A DNA stretch of 64,000 bases, from the NCBI GenBank assembly GCA_000421085.1, contig ATWE01000022.1, positions 1-64,000 of the forward strand, read 5' to 3'. How positions within the stretch are numbered: the first letter of the stretch is position 1; each line of letters opens with the position of its first letter. Made by a program: the position numbers and the translations under genes. A model generated the notes under the pieces. It did no database searches and had not been told where the DNA came from. It saw nothing but the letters and a program-made list of their open reading frames with translations. This document shows, one piece after another, positions 41,866 through 51,087 of the stretch. This DNA is from Ensifer sp. USDA 6670. Lineage in GTDB: Bacteria > Pseudomonadota > Alphaproteobacteria > Rhizobiales > Rhizobiaceae.

Positions 41866-41941
41866 TGGTGAGCGCGCAGGGATTCGAACCCTGGACCTAC
41901 TGATTAAAAGTCAGTTGCTCTACCGGCTGAGCTACGCGCTC
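41866..41941 (-). tRNA. tRNA-Lys(TTT)
   Basis: The minus-strand 76-mer folds as a complete cloverleaf. The acceptor is GAGCGCG/CGCGCTC, the D arm carries TAGCTCAGCCGGTAGAGC, the anticodon stem is ACTGA/TCAGT with loop CTTTTAA (anticodon TTT), the T arm is CAGGG-TTCGAAT-CCCTG, and the discriminator A is followed by encoded CCA. It decodes AAA/AAG lysine codons. No integrase or att repeat is seen next to it. Confidence 0.97.
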
Positions 41942-42182
41942 CCAGGCCGGGCCTGCAGGCCCGGCGGAGTGGCCGGACATATGCACGCAGGCTTTGCGCC
42001 GGTCAACCCAAAAATTGCACTAGACCATGATTATGGATCCGAAGCGAGCGGCTGCGCGGCGGACCGCTCGTCCTCGGCGCGGCAATGGCTCCATGCGTCA
42101 AAATGATCGCCAAAAGGTGATTGGTTTCACTCGATACATGCGGGTAAGAAGGCGGCAAGTCGAGTGCCGGAGTTCTGATACC

Positions 42183-42926
42183 TTGTCGATTGCAGATATT
42201 TCCATCTGGACCGCCGTTCTTGCAGGTGCTCTGTCCTTTCTCTCGCCCTGCGTCCTGCCCCTGGTGCCGCCTTACCTGTGCTACATGGCAGGCGTTTCCG
42301 TCGACCAGTTCCGGGACGGAAATGCCGTGGCAACCGCAAGCACGCGCAGGGCCGTCCTGCCGGCGGCGTTGTTCTTCACGCTCGGCTTTGCGACGGTCTT
42401 CGTGGCGCTCGGGGCAGGCGCCTCTTCGATCGGTCTTTTGCTCAGACAGCATCTCGATCTTCTTTCGCGCCTGGGCGGGATCATCATCATCGTCATGGGA
42501 CTGCATTTCCTCGGGGTCTTCCGGATCGGACTGCTTGCCCGCGAGGCACGTTTCCAGGGCGGCAAGCCGGCGACCCTGTCTGGAGCCTATGTCATGGGTC
42601 TGGCCTTCGCCTTCGGCTGGACACCGTGTATCGGCCCGGTACTGGGCACCATCCTGGGTGTTGCCGCCGCGCGCGATACGGTCGCCGACGGCGCTGCTCT
42701 GCTGGCGATCTATTCGCTCGGGCTCGCAGTTCCGTTCTGGATCGCGGCGGGCTTTTCCAGTGCCTTCATGCGTTTTCTTTCGCGTTTCCGCCGCCATCTG
42801 GGGCTCATCGAAAAGCTGATGGGCGCTCTGCTCGTCGCCGCCGGCCTCGCTTTCCTCTTCGGTTTCGTCAGTTCCGTGGCGATCTGGTTCCAGCAGACCT
42901 TCCCAATTCTCTCCCAAATCGGCTAA
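42183..42926 (+). CDS. ccdA: CcdA-family cytochrome c biogenesis/thiol-disulfide transmembrane protein
   Basis: Six hydrophobic segments and the two CcdA cysteine-proline motifs are present: SPCVLPLVPPYLCYMAG near residue 21 and GWTPCIGPVLGTILG near 140. CcdA carries electrons from cytoplasmic thioredoxin across the membrane to periplasmic thiol proteins for cytochrome c maturation. The TTG at 42183, nine bases after GGAG, gives a normal 247-aa protein; the ORF extension to 42027 is basic and non-homologous. Confidence 0.9.
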   Translation: MSIADISIWTAVLAGALSFLSPCVLPLVPPYLCYMAGVSVDQFRDGNAVATASTRRAVLPAALFFTLGFATVFVALGAGASSIGLLLRQHLDLLSRLGGIIIIVMGLHFLGVFRIGLLAREARFQGGKPATLSGAYVMGLAFAFGWTPCIGPVLGTILGVAAARDTVADGAALLAIYSLGLAVPFWIAAGFSSAFMRFLSRFRRHLGLIEKLMGALLVAAGLAFLFGFVSSVAIWFQQTFPILSQIG

Positions 42927-42940
42927 GCACGCCTGGCTAC

Positions 42941-43046
42941 AGCTTCCGGGCGGGAAAAGGTTACCCGCTTTCCCGGGAACGCTGAGTCTTTGAACAACGC
43001 ACTTCCGGACGGAAAACCGCTACGCACTTTTCCTGGAAGCGCTTCT
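42941..43046. repeat. Tandem palindromic intergenic units
   Basis: Two related units of about 45 bp lie head to tail. The first contains CTTCCGGGCGGGAAAAGG and CTTTCCCGGGAACGCT; the second contains CTTCCGGACGGAAAACCGC and CACTTTTCCTGGAAGCGCT. Each forms a stem with GGAAAA/TTTTCC inner arms, the type of repeated palindrome commonly met between rhizobial genes. They separate the CcdA-like gene from the AEC transporter gene and overlap the non-coding start of the latter's open frame. Confidence 0.55.
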
Positions 43047-43064
43047 GCGGCGGCGAGGGAGATC

Positions 43065-44027
43065 ATGGCGGAAATCACGGGTCTGGTGCTGCCGTTCTTC
43101 GGCCTCATCTTTCTCGGCTACGTGACGGCGCGCCTCGTCGACCATCCGGGCGAGGCGATGGGCTGGCTGAACACGTTCATCGTCTACCTGGCGCTGCCGG
43201 CGCTCTTCTTCAAGCTGGTATCGCGCACGCCGGTAGCGGAGCTTACCCGTGCCGATTTCATCCTGACCAGCGTGGGCACGACCTATGTCGTCTTTGCGCT
43301 GATCTTCGCCATAGGGCTGTTCCTTCGCCGCAATACGGTTGCCGAGGCTACGATGCAGGGCTTTGCCGGTGCTTATGGCAATATCGGCTACATGGGCCCC
43401 GGTCTGGCGCTGCTGGCTCTAGGGGAGACGGCGGCCGTTCCGGTGGCGTTGATCTTCTGCTTCGAGAATGCAGCGCATTTCACCGTCGCTCCGGCGATGA
43501 TGGCGGCTGCCGGCGGCAGCAAGCAGAAGCCTGTAGTCCTCGCGCTCGGCATTGCGCGTCGAATAGCGTTTCATCCATTCATCCTGTCGACCTTTGCAGG
43601 TGTCGCCGCGGCTTTTCTCTCTTTCGAGCCCCCGCTGCCTCTGCAGCGGCTGATCGATTATCTGGCGCAAGCGGCGGCGCCTTGCGCCCTGTTCGCGATG
43701 GGGGTCACGCTTGCGCTGCGCCCGCTCAAGCGTATCCCCGCAGAGATCGGCTACATCGTTCCGGCGAAGCTCGTACTTCATCCGGTGCTCATCTACCTGG
43801 CGCTCAGCCTTGGCGGTGCCTACGATCCCATCTGGGTACAGACGGCCGTGCTGCTCGCCTCCTTGCCGACCGCAACCAATGTCTTCGTGATCGGTCAGCA
43901 ATACGGCGTCTGGCAGGAGCGGGCATCGGCGACGATCCTCATCACGACGCTGCTCTCGGTCGCGACCGTAACCGGCCTGCTTTACCTCATACGCTCAGGC
44001 GCTCTTCCGGCGGATCTGTTCCCGTAA
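43065..44027 (+). CDS. AEC-family (auxin efflux carrier-like) transporter
   Basis: The 320-aa protein has about ten hydrophobic segments. LPFFGLIFLGYVTARLV and WLNTFIVYLALPALFFKLV at the N-terminus match the mem_trans/AEC opening; AYGNIGYMGPGLALLALGE and the C-terminal TATNVFVIGQQYGVWQERAS are the family's crossover motifs. Bacterial members transport malonate, malate or related organic acids. The ATG at 43065 after GAGGGAG removes a repeat-derived extension. Its 3' end overlaps the convergent UbiH-family gene by 33 bp. Confidence 0.92.
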   Translation: MAEITGLVLPFFGLIFLGYVTARLVDHPGEAMGWLNTFIVYLALPALFFKLVSRTPVAELTRADFILTSVGTTYVVFALIFAIGLFLRRNTVAEATMQGFAGAYGNIGYMGPGLALLALGETAAVPVALIFCFENAAHFTVAPAMMAAAGGSKQKPVVLALGIARRIAFHPFILSTFAGVAAAFLSFEPPLPLQRLIDYLAQAAAPCALFAMGVTLALRPLKRIPAEIGYIVPAKLVLHPVLIYLALSLGGAYDPIWVQTAVLLASLPTATNVFVIGQQYGVWQERASATILITTLLSVATVTGLLYLIRSGALPADLFP

Positions 44028-45206
44028 CCCCTCCTTGAACGCCTGCAGCGCGCTGCCGGGATGAATTCCCTCGCGCATCAAAAGTCCGCGCAACGGGCCC
44101 GCAGAGGAGAGGAGATGCAGGCCGGCCGCACGCAAGGCCTGCACCGGCAGGAAGTTCGAGAGCAGAGAACGGTTGAGCAGGTCGACACTCGCCGTTCGGC
44201 TGAGAATGTCGGCGCGCCGCCGGCCATCGAAGCGGTCGCCGGTGTCTGCCGGCAGGCGGCTGCCGGTTGGCCGGCCGATGAGGTCGGCAAGGGTCATGAT
44301 GTCGCGAAGGCTGAGGTTCAGCCCTTGGGCCCCGATCGGTGGAAAGGCATGGGCGGCTTCGCCGACGAGCAGGATGCGGCCCTTGCCGAAACGACGGGCA
44401 GAAAGGCCGGAAAGCGGAAATGATTGCGGCACTCCCTCGGTCGTGACTTTGCCGAGAATCGACTGCATTCGGTCCTCGATGGTGCGCGAGAGGACATCCG
44501 GTGCAAGCGTCAGCGTCTCCTCGGCGTCACGGGGCTTCCGAACCCAGACGAGGCTCGAGCGATTGCCGGGAAGAGGCACCTGCGTGAACGGACCGCTTTC
44601 CGTATGGAACTCGGTCGAAACGTCCTGGTGCGGCAGTTCATGGCTGAAATTCAGAACGATTGCGGCCTGCGGGTAGGACCAGGTGCGAACGCCGATCCCG
44701 GCGGCGTCCCGCACGGCCGAGCGACGCCCGTCGGCGCCGACCACCAGATCGGCAGTGATCGAGCGGCCATCGCCAAGGCCGATCCGAACCTCTGCGCCGT
44801 CAACGTCGAATCTCGTTGCCGCGGCGGTCGCACGCTCAAGCGTCGTCAGTCCCGCTTCGTGCCTTTCCAGAATCTCGAGGAAGGGCGCGTTCGGAATGTT
44901 GTAGCCGAAAGCATCGAGGCCCACTTCGGAGGCGCGGAAATTGACCGGGGGCGCCCGAAAAAGCCGCGTGGTCCCGTCCAGGATGCGAATTGCGACGAGC
45001 GGTGCCGTCAGCGGCTCGACCTCACCCCAAAGACCGAGCTTCTTCAAATATTCGATCGACTGGTCCATGAGCGCGGTGGTGCGGCCGTCTGCGATGGCAG
45101 GCCGTGGGCCGACGAGCGCAATGCGGTGACCTTCGCGGGCAAGAGCGATCGCCGTCAGAGAGCCGGCAAGCCCCGCGCCGATAATTGCGATGTCATAGTG
45201 ATCCAT
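43995..45206 (-). CDS. UbiH/UbiF-family FAD-dependent hydroxylase
   Basis: The 403-aa protein has an N-terminal FAD-binding IIGAGLAGSLTA, a middle LVVGADGRRSAVRDAAGIG and GRILLVGEAAHAFPPIGAQGLNLSLRD near 280-306, the motif set of UbiH/COQ6 aromatic hydroxylases. These enzymes add hydroxyl groups to the ring during ubiquinone synthesis; which carbon is modified here cannot be told. The start at 45206 is where homology begins; the open frame reaches 45275. Confidence 0.9.
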   Translation of the reverse strand: MDHYDIAIIGAGLAGSLTAIALAREGHRIALVGPRPAIADGRTTALMDQSIEYLKKLGLWGEVEPLTAPLVAIRILDGTTRLFRAPPVNFRASEVGLDAFGYNIPNAPFLEILERHEAGLTTLERATAAATRFDVDGAEVRIGLGDGRSITADLVVGADGRRSAVRDAAGIGVRTWSYPQAAIVLNFSHELPHQDVSTEFHTESGPFTQVPLPGNRSSLVWVRKPRDAEETLTLAPDVLSRTIEDRMQSILGKVTTEGVPQSFPLSGLSARRFGKGRILLVGEAAHAFPPIGAQGLNLSLRDIMTLADLIGRPTGSRLPADTGDRFDGRRRADILSRTASVDLLNRSLLSNFLPVQALRAAGLHLLSSAGPLRGLLMREGIHPGSALQAFKEGLREQIRRKSA

Positions 45207-45342
45207 GGCCGACGGGACCTCCCATGCGGTTGCCCGCTTTCGTCTCGATATCACAGCTGAAGTGCCCGCATTCATGCGAAGCCTTCAGCGTGTTGCTTCG
45301 TGCCCGCAACTTCGGGCGACATGCATTAGTTCTAGCCGCTTA

Positions 45343-45362
45343 GCCCATTGAAATAAATGGGC
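45343..45362. other. Small hairpin in the UbiH-pcs intergenic region
   Basis: GCCCATT and AATGGGC (45343-45349, 45356-45362) form a 7-bp stem with a six-base loop in the 341-bp divergent gap 45207-45547. A second short stem, GCCCG/CGGGC, lies just to its left near 45302. They could be regulatory or remnants of a palindromic repeat; nothing else is seen in the gap. Confidence 0.3.
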
Positions 45363-45547
45363 AGAATCAGCGCAGGGGCACGCGCCGCATGTCCACAGGA
45401 CAATGCCGCTCCAAGGCGACGAACGGTTGGAATTTGCTGGCGATGCTCGGCAAACGGTGCATATTACGGCCAAAGCGGTGCCGGTGCTGAAATAGCGGCT
45501 GACTGGCGGCGCCGAGGGACGGGACAAGGGATAGGGCGGCTTCGCAC

Positions 45548-46273
45548 ATGAAGTTCTTCAATTACAGACGCGTTCCTTACGCGGAAATCCGCGCCTTTTC
45601 CGTGCATATCCTCACAGCGTCCGGGTCGTTTCTTGCCTTTCTCGGTGTCGTCGCTGCGGCAGAACACCGCTTCGTAGACATGTTCTGGTGGCTCGGTCTG
45701 GCCTTGCTCGTCGACGGCATCGACGGGCCGATCGCCCGCAAGGTCCAGGTCAAGGAGGTGCTGCCCAACTGGTCCGGCGATACGCTCGACAACGTCATCG
45801 ACTACGTGACCTATGTGCTGCTGCCGGCCTTCGCGCTCTACCAGAGCGGCATGATCGGCGAACCCTGGTCGTTCGTGGCCGCCGGCGCCATCGTGGTTTC
45901 GAGCGCTATCTACTATGCGGATATGGGGATGAAGACGGATGAGTATTTCTTTTCCGGATTTCCGGTCGTCTGGAATATGGTCGTCTTCACCCTTTTTGTG
46001 ATCCAGGCGAGCGAAGTCACTGCGTCAATTGTCGTTTTCCTCTCCGTGATTTTGACATTCCTGCCGATCAACTTTCTGCATCCGGTGCGTGTGAAAAGGC
46101 TGAGGCCGCTCAATCTCGGCATTTTTCTGGTCTGGTCGGTGCTCGGAATGTATGCGTTGCTGCTGCACTTCGAGACCCCGCCCTGGGTGGTGATGGGCGT
46201 CGTGGCAACCGGACTCTACCTCTACGTTATCGGTTTCATACTGCAGATCTTCCCGAAACTCGGGCATGCCTGA
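45548..46273 (+). CDS. pcs: Phosphatidylcholine synthase (CDP-diacylglycerol-choline O-phosphatidyltransferase)
   Basis: The 241-aa integral membrane protein carries the CDP-alcohol phosphotransferase motif in the spacing specific to Pcs, D-G-x2-A-R-x12-G-x3-D-x3-D: Asp59, Gly60, Ala63, Arg64, Gly77, Asp81 and Asp85. About seven or eight hydrophobic segments follow. The enzyme condenses choline directly with CDP-diacylglycerol to make phosphatidylcholine in the inner membrane, a pathway first described in Sinorhizobium meliloti and important for plant-associated rhizobia. It is monocistronic or followed by the quinone oxidoreductase gene 53 bp downstream. Confidence 0.95.
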   Translation: MKFFNYRRVPYAEIRAFSVHILTASGSFLAFLGVVAAAEHRFVDMFWWLGLALLVDGIDGPIARKVQVKEVLPNWSGDTLDNVIDYVTYVLLPAFALYQSGMIGEPWSFVAAGAIVVSSAIYYADMGMKTDEYFFSGFPVVWNMVVFTLFVIQASEVTASIVVFLSVILTFLPINFLHPVRVKRLRPLNLGIFLVWSVLGMYALLLHFETPPWVVMGVVATGLYLYVIGFILQIFPKLGHA

Positions 46274-46326
46274 GCGCGACCGGGCAGGCTCGGCGCGAAT
46301 TCATCGTAATGGATTAGGAGTTGGAC

Positions 46327-47304
46327 ATGGCACAGGCGATCGTCGTTCACGAACTTGGCGGACCGGAAGTTCTGAAGATGGAGGGCGTTACGCTTGCGGC
46401 GCCTGGACCCGGGGAAGTGCAGATCCGGCAGGTGGCGATCGGCCTCAATTTCATCGACGTCTACTTTCGTACCGGCCTTTACAAGTCGGCGACAGGGCTT
46501 CCGTTCATTCCGGGCAAGGAAGGCGCCGGAGTAGTGACTGCCGTGGGTGACGGGGTGAGCATGTTTTCGGTCGGCGACCGCGTCGCCTACGCATCCGCTG
46601 ATGGCGCCTATGCCAGCGAGCGCAACGTAGACGCCTCGCAACTCTTGAAGGTGCCGGACGGAATCAGTCTGGAGACGGCGGCTGCGATGATGCTCAAGGG
46701 CATGACCGCGCAATACCTTCTCAACCAAACCTTCAAGGTAGGCCCTGAGACGACCCTGCTCTTTCACGCCGCCGCCGGCGGCGTCGGGCTCATTGCCGGG
46801 CAGTGGGCCAAGGCACTTGGTGCGACGGTGATCGGAACAGCCGGATCGCAGGAGAAGATCGATCTGGCTCTTGCCCATGGCTACGATCACGTCATCAACT
46901 ACCGCACGGACAACTTCGTCGAGCGCGTCAAGGACTTGACCGGAGGGCGCGGCGTCGATGTCGTCTATGATTCCGTTGGGCGCGACACCTATCCGGCCTC
47001 GCTCGACTGCCTGAAGCCGCGCGGCCTCTGGGCCAGCTTCGGCAATTCCTCCGGACCGGTGGATGCTTTCAACATCGGTATCCTGGCGCAGAAGGGCGCG
47101 CTCTACGCGACGCGCCCGACGCTCTTCACTTATGTCGCCACCCGGCCGGCCCTGGAGGCATGTGCAAATTCCCTGTTTGATGTTGTGCAAAGCAACAAAG
47201 TGCGTATCAATATCAATCAGACCTATCCGCTCGCCGAAGCCGGTCGGGCGCATACGGATCTCGAAACAAGAAAAACAAGTGGAGCGACATTGCTGATTCC
47301 CTGA
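46327..47304 (+). CDS. NADPH:quinone oxidoreductase (zeta-crystallin family)
   Basis: This is a zinc-less medium-chain dehydrogenase of 325 aa. GLNFIDVYFRTGLYK near 40 and PFIPGKEGAGVVTAVG are the family's N-terminal signature; AAAGGVGLIAGQWAKALGA is the NADPH Rossmann motif. The cysteine/histidine zinc ligands of alcohol dehydrogenases are absent. It reduces quinones by one or two electrons using NADPH. The ATG at 46327 is preceded by TTAGGAG; the codon at 46321 is a TTG. Confidence 0.94.
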   Translation: MAQAIVVHELGGPEVLKMEGVTLAAPGPGEVQIRQVAIGLNFIDVYFRTGLYKSATGLPFIPGKEGAGVVTAVGDGVSMFSVGDRVAYASADGAYASERNVDASQLLKVPDGISLETAAAMMLKGMTAQYLLNQTFKVGPETTLLFHAAAGGVGLIAGQWAKALGATVIGTAGSQEKIDLALAHGYDHVINYRTDNFVERVKDLTGGRGVDVVYDSVGRDTYPASLDCLKPRGLWASFGNSSGPVDAFNIGILAQKGALYATRPTLFTYVATRPALEACANSLFDVVQSNKVRININQTYPLAEAGRAHTDLETRKTSGATLLIP

Positions 47305-47450
47305 CCGAAGCCTTTCAGCGCCGGCGTCCTATCGGACGCGAAGGTCGCTGTAGTCTTCACGTTGCTGCAGGTTCTCGTCGATTGATCGGGTAAGATCAAA
47401 GGAAACGTGCAGCAAGGCGGGCGGGGATCGAAGAGGGGAAAGAGGGCAGC

Positions 47451-49037
47451 GTGCCTGAAAAGGGACAGACCGCGAGCGGCCCGCTGCTGGCCGTTCGCAA
47501 CCTTACGAAATTGTTCGGCTCGTTCGCGGCCTGCAATGCAATCGATCTGCAGATAGAACCCGGAGAAATCCACGCGCTGCTCGGCGAGAACGGCGCGGGA
47601 AAGTCGACGTTGGTGAAGATGCTGTTCGGCGTGCTCGCGCCGAGCGCCGGCGAGATCATGTGGCAGGGGGCGAATGTTCGCATCGCCAGCCCGAGCGACG
47701 CCCGCCGGCTCGGGATCGGCATGGTCTTCCAGCATTTTTCCCTGTTCGAGGCTCTGACGGTCGCCGAGAACATCGCCCTTTCCATGGACAGGGCCGTTTC
47801 GCTCACTGACGTCGCCGAGGAGGCGTCACGGCTGTCGCGCATCTATGGCCTGCCGCTCGATCCGAAGGCGCATGTCGCCGATCTCTCGGTCGGCGAAAGG
47901 CAGCGGATCGAAATCGTCCGGGCTCTCCTCCAGAACCCGCAACTCATCATTCTCGACGAACCGACTTCGGTGCTGACGCCCCAGGAAGCGGACCGCCTTT
48001 TCGAGACGCTGCAGAAACTGCGGTCGGAGGGCCGTTCCGTCCTTTATATCAGCCATCGTCTCGAGGAAGTGCAGCGCATCTGCGACCGCGCGACGGTGCT
48101 GAGACACGGTAATGTAACCGGCGCCTGCGATCCGCGCGTGGAAACGCCGGCCTCTCTGGCAAGAATGATGGTCGGCAGCGATGTCGCGGTGGTGACGCCG
48201 GAGGGAACGAGCACCAGAGGCGACGTGCAATTGGAGACGCGGCATCTTACTGTCCCGGCGCGCACGCCCTTTGCGATCTCGCTGAAGGACGTCTGCCTGA
48301 AGGTCAGAGCGGGCGAGGTACTCGCGATCGCAGGAGTGGCAGGCAACGGGCAGAGCGAGCTTTTTGACGCGATTTCTGGCGAATATCCGGTCGCGGACGA
48401 CAATGCCATCCAGATCCGCCAGCGGCCGGTCGGGACCAGGAACATCAATGCGCGCCGTCTGATGGGCGCCGGTTTCGTTCCGGAGGAGCGCCACGGGCAC
48501 GCCGCGGTCTCGGCGCTGTCGCTCTCCGACAACCTCATGCTCGCGCGCAGCCAATCGGACCGCCGGGCTTTCCTCGGCGGCGGCGCACTGAAGATCATCC
48601 GCCACGGCGCCGTCCAGGCGGCGACGAAGCGGATTGCCGAGGCGATGGACGTGCGCAAGAGCGGCGAGGACCCGCCGGCCGGGTCGCTATCGGGCGGCAA
48701 TCTGCAGAAATTCATCGTCGGACGGGAGCTCGACCGGCAGCCGGCCGTGCTCGTCGTCAACCAGCCGACCTGGGGCGTCGATGCCGGGGCGGCGAGCCGC
48801 ATACGCCGGGCGCTCGTGGATCTCGCAAAGGCGGGCTCCGCCGTGCTGGTGATCAGCCAGGACCTCGACGAGATATTCGAAGTGGCAACGGAGATCGCAG
48901 TGATCAGCGACGGGCGTCTCTCCGACCCCTATCCTGCCCACGAACTTTCGCGCGAAAAGATCGGCCTCCTGATGGGCGGCATACATGGCCAAGCGGAAGG
49001 CGAGGCGGAAGGCACGGGAGCGGCGCATGCGCATTGA
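47451..49037 (+). CDS. ABC transporter ATP-binding protein, BMP-associated (nucleoside type, two NBDs)
   Basis: Two nucleotide-binding domains are fused (528 aa). The first has Walker A GENGAGKSTLVKML, a signature LSVGERQRIEIVRAL and Walker B LIILDEPTSVL. The second has a degenerate GVAGNGQSELFDAIS and LSGGNLQKFIVGREL. This architecture is typical of the carbohydrate/nucleoside uptake group (NupA, YufO-like). It starts with a GTG and is followed by two permeases and a BMP-family binding protein in one operon. Confidence 0.93.
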   Translation: MPEKGQTASGPLLAVRNLTKLFGSFAACNAIDLQIEPGEIHALLGENGAGKSTLVKMLFGVLAPSAGEIMWQGANVRIASPSDARRLGIGMVFQHFSLFEALTVAENIALSMDRAVSLTDVAEEASRLSRIYGLPLDPKAHVADLSVGERQRIEIVRALLQNPQLIILDEPTSVLTPQEADRLFETLQKLRSEGRSVLYISHRLEEVQRICDRATVLRHGNVTGACDPRVETPASLARMMVGSDVAVVTPEGTSTRGDVQLETRHLTVPARTPFAISLKDVCLKVRAGEVLAIAGVAGNGQSELFDAISGEYPVADDNAIQIRQRPVGTRNINARRLMGAGFVPEERHGHAAVSALSLSDNLMLARSQSDRRAFLGGGALKIIRHGAVQAATKRIAEAMDVRKSGEDPPAGSLSGGNLQKFIVGRELDRQPAVLVVNQPTWGVDAGAASRIRRALVDLAKAGSAVLVISQDLDEIFEVATEIAVISDGRLSDPYPAHELSREKIGLLMGGIHGQAEGEAEGTGAAHAH

Positions 49038-50121
49038 ACTCGAAAAGCGCGCGAAGGCCTCGACGCTGTTCTCTATCCTTTCGCCGTTCATCGCATTCGC
49101 GCTGACAATCGTATTCGGCGGCGTGATGTTCGCACTGCTCGGCAAGAATCCGGTGACCGCGCTCTACAGCTTTTTCGTGGAGCCGCTGAGCGAGGTCTGG
49201 TCGCTGCACGAGCTCGCGATCAAGGCGGCGCCTTTGATCGTGATCGGCGTCGGGCTCTCCGTCTGCTTCCGCTCCAACAACTGGAACATCGGCGCAGAGG
49301 GTCAGTTCATCATAGGCGCAATCGCCGGCTCTGCCCTGCCGGTAATCTTCTACGATTGGCAGTCGCCGTTGATATTGCCGCTGATGATGCTTCTCGGCAT
49401 GCTTGGCGGAGCGCTCTTCGCGGCGATACCGGCCTTCCTGAAGGCGCATATGAATACGAACGAGATATTGACGAGTCTGATGCTGGTCTATGTGGCCCAG
49501 CTCTTTCTCGACTGGCTCGTGCGTGGCCCTTGGCGCAACCCACAGGGTATGAACTTCCCGGAAACGCGAACGTTCGGCCCGGACGCGATCCTTCCCGAAA
49601 TGCTCGCCTCGGGGCGTACGCATTGGGGTTTTGCCTTCGCGATCATCGCCGCGGTGCTGGTGTGGTTCATGATGCGCTATACGTTGAAGGGCTTCGAAAT
49701 AACCGTTCTCGGCCAATCCGAGCGGGCAGGGCGCTTTGCCGGCTTTTCCTCGCGCAGGATGATCTGGTTTTCGATGCTGTTTTCCGGCGCACTGGCGGGG
49801 CTCGCCGGCATTTCGGAAGTAAGCGGAGCCATGCAGCAGTTGCGTCCGGTGATCTCGCCCGGTTACGGCTTCACCGCCATCATCGTCGCGTTCCTCGGCC
49901 GGCTCAATCCGCTCGGGATCGTCGCCGCCGGTCTCGTCCTCGCATTGACCTATCTCGGCGGCGAGGCCGCGCAGCTTTCAATCGGCGTATCCGACAAGGT
50001 CACGCGCGTCTTCCAGGGCCTCCTGCTGTTCTTCGTGCTGTCGTGCGACGCGCTCATTCATTACCGCATCCGGCTGGTGTGGGATCGCTTCGCAGCGGTC
50101 AAGACGGAGGAGGCGCACTGA
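49027..50121 (+). CDS. ABC transporter permease, BMP-associated
   Basis: This is a BPD_transp_2-type permease with about nine membrane segments. SNNWNIGAEGQFIIGAIAGSALP near residue 75 is the family signature, and LKAHMNTNEILTSLMLVYVAQL follows. I start it at 49027 (MRIELEKRAKAST), which fits family starts; an ATG at 48985 adds a basic extension overlapping the ATPase gene further. Its stop shares a base with the next permease start (TGATG), so the two are coupled. Confidence 0.92.
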   Translation: MRIELEKRAKASTLFSILSPFIAFALTIVFGGVMFALLGKNPVTALYSFFVEPLSEVWSLHELAIKAAPLIVIGVGLSVCFRSNNWNIGAEGQFIIGAIAGSALPVIFYDWQSPLILPLMMLLGMLGGALFAAIPAFLKAHMNTNEILTSLMLVYVAQLFLDWLVRGPWRNPQGMNFPETRTFGPDAILPEMLASGRTHWGFAFAIIAAVLVWFMMRYTLKGFEITVLGQSERAGRFAGFSSRRMIWFSMLFSGALAGLAGISEVSGAMQQLRPVISPGYGFTAIIVAFLGRLNPLGIVAAGLVLALTYLGGEAAQLSIGVSDKVTRVFQGLLLFFVLSCDALIHYRIRLVWDRFAAVKTEEAH

Positions 50122-51041
50122 TGGGCATAGTCGAAGCAATCCTCTTCAGCGTCATCACGGCCGCGACGCCGCTGGTCCTCGCCGCCCTGGGCGAACTCGT
50201 CGCCGAGCGGTCCGGCGTGCTCAATCTCGGCGTCGAAGGCATGATGATCATGGGAGCTGTGTGCGCCTTCGCCGCGACACAGCTCAGCGGCTCGCCCTAT
50301 GTCGGAATTCTTGCCGGCATCGCTGCCGGCGCCGTGTTTTCGCTGCTGTTCGGCTTCCTGACGCTCACACTTGTTGCCAACCAGGTGGCGACCGGCCTGG
50401 CACTCACTCTCCTCGGGCTCGGCGTTTCCGGAATGCTCGGCGAGAGTTTTCTCGGCATGCAGGGGATCAAGCTGCAGCCGATCGCGATACCGCTTCTGTC
50501 GAAGATACCCGTCGTCGGACCGCTTTTGTTTCGGCAGGATGCCATATTCTATGCGTCGGTCGCGATCGTGGTGGGCGTCCATCTGTTTCTGTTCAGGAGC
50601 CGTGCGGGATTGAAGTTGCGGGCGGTGGGCGACAGCCACGCCTCGGCCCACGCCCTCGGCGTGAACGTCATTCGCACCCGCTACCTGGCCGTTCTGTTCG
50701 GCGGCGCATGCGCCGGACTTGCCGGCGCCCAGTTGTCGCTCGTCTACACGCCCCAGTGGGTGGAGAACATGTCGGCCGGCCGGGGCTGGATCGCGCTGGC
50801 CCTGGTGGTTTTCGCCTCGTGGCGACCCTGGCGCGTCGTCGCGGGAGGCTATCTCTTCGGAGCCGTCTCGATCAGCCAGCTTCACGCGCAGGCCTTCGGC
50901 ATCGGTATCCCCTCGCAGTTCCTGACTGCGCTTCCCTATCTCGCGACGATTGTCGTACTCATTCTCATATCGCATAACCGGCGCATGACCCTGATCAATA
51001 CGCCGGCATCGCTCGGCAAGCCGTTTGTGCCGGACCGGTGA
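50121..51041 (+). CDS. ABC transporter permease, BMP-associated
   Basis: This is the second BPD_transp_2 permease (306 aa), with VAERSGVLNLGVEGMMIMGAVCAFA at the N-terminus, the counterpart of the GAEGQF motif in its partner, then ANQVATGLALTLLGLGVSG. The start overlaps the preceding stop. The open frame extends far upstream, but only the part from 50121 is homologous. The two permeases form a heterodimeric channel. Confidence 0.92.
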   Translation: MGIVEAILFSVITAATPLVLAALGELVAERSGVLNLGVEGMMIMGAVCAFAATQLSGSPYVGILAGIAAGAVFSLLFGFLTLTLVANQVATGLALTLLGLGVSGMLGESFLGMQGIKLQPIAIPLLSKIPVVGPLLFRQDAIFYASVAIVVGVHLFLFRSRAGLKLRAVGDSHASAHALGVNVIRTRYLAVLFGGACAGLAGAQLSLVYTPQWVENMSAGRGWIALALVVFASWRPWRVVAGGYLFGAVSISQLHAQAFGIGIPSQFLTALPYLATIVVLILISHNRRMTLINTPASLGKPFVPDR

Positions 51042-51087
51042 AGAACAACAGCCAGACGAACATTTCTCAAACCGACAGAGGTCAAAA

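Noticed and set aside
41866-41941. tRNA-Lys as a second island integration site
   Set aside because: The tRNA is complete, with no integrase, duplicated 3' end or atypical cargo beside it.
49356-50120. Long in-frame extension upstream of the second BMP permease
   Set aside because: It lies inside the first permease gene in another frame; homology begins only at 50121 with a TGATG overlap.
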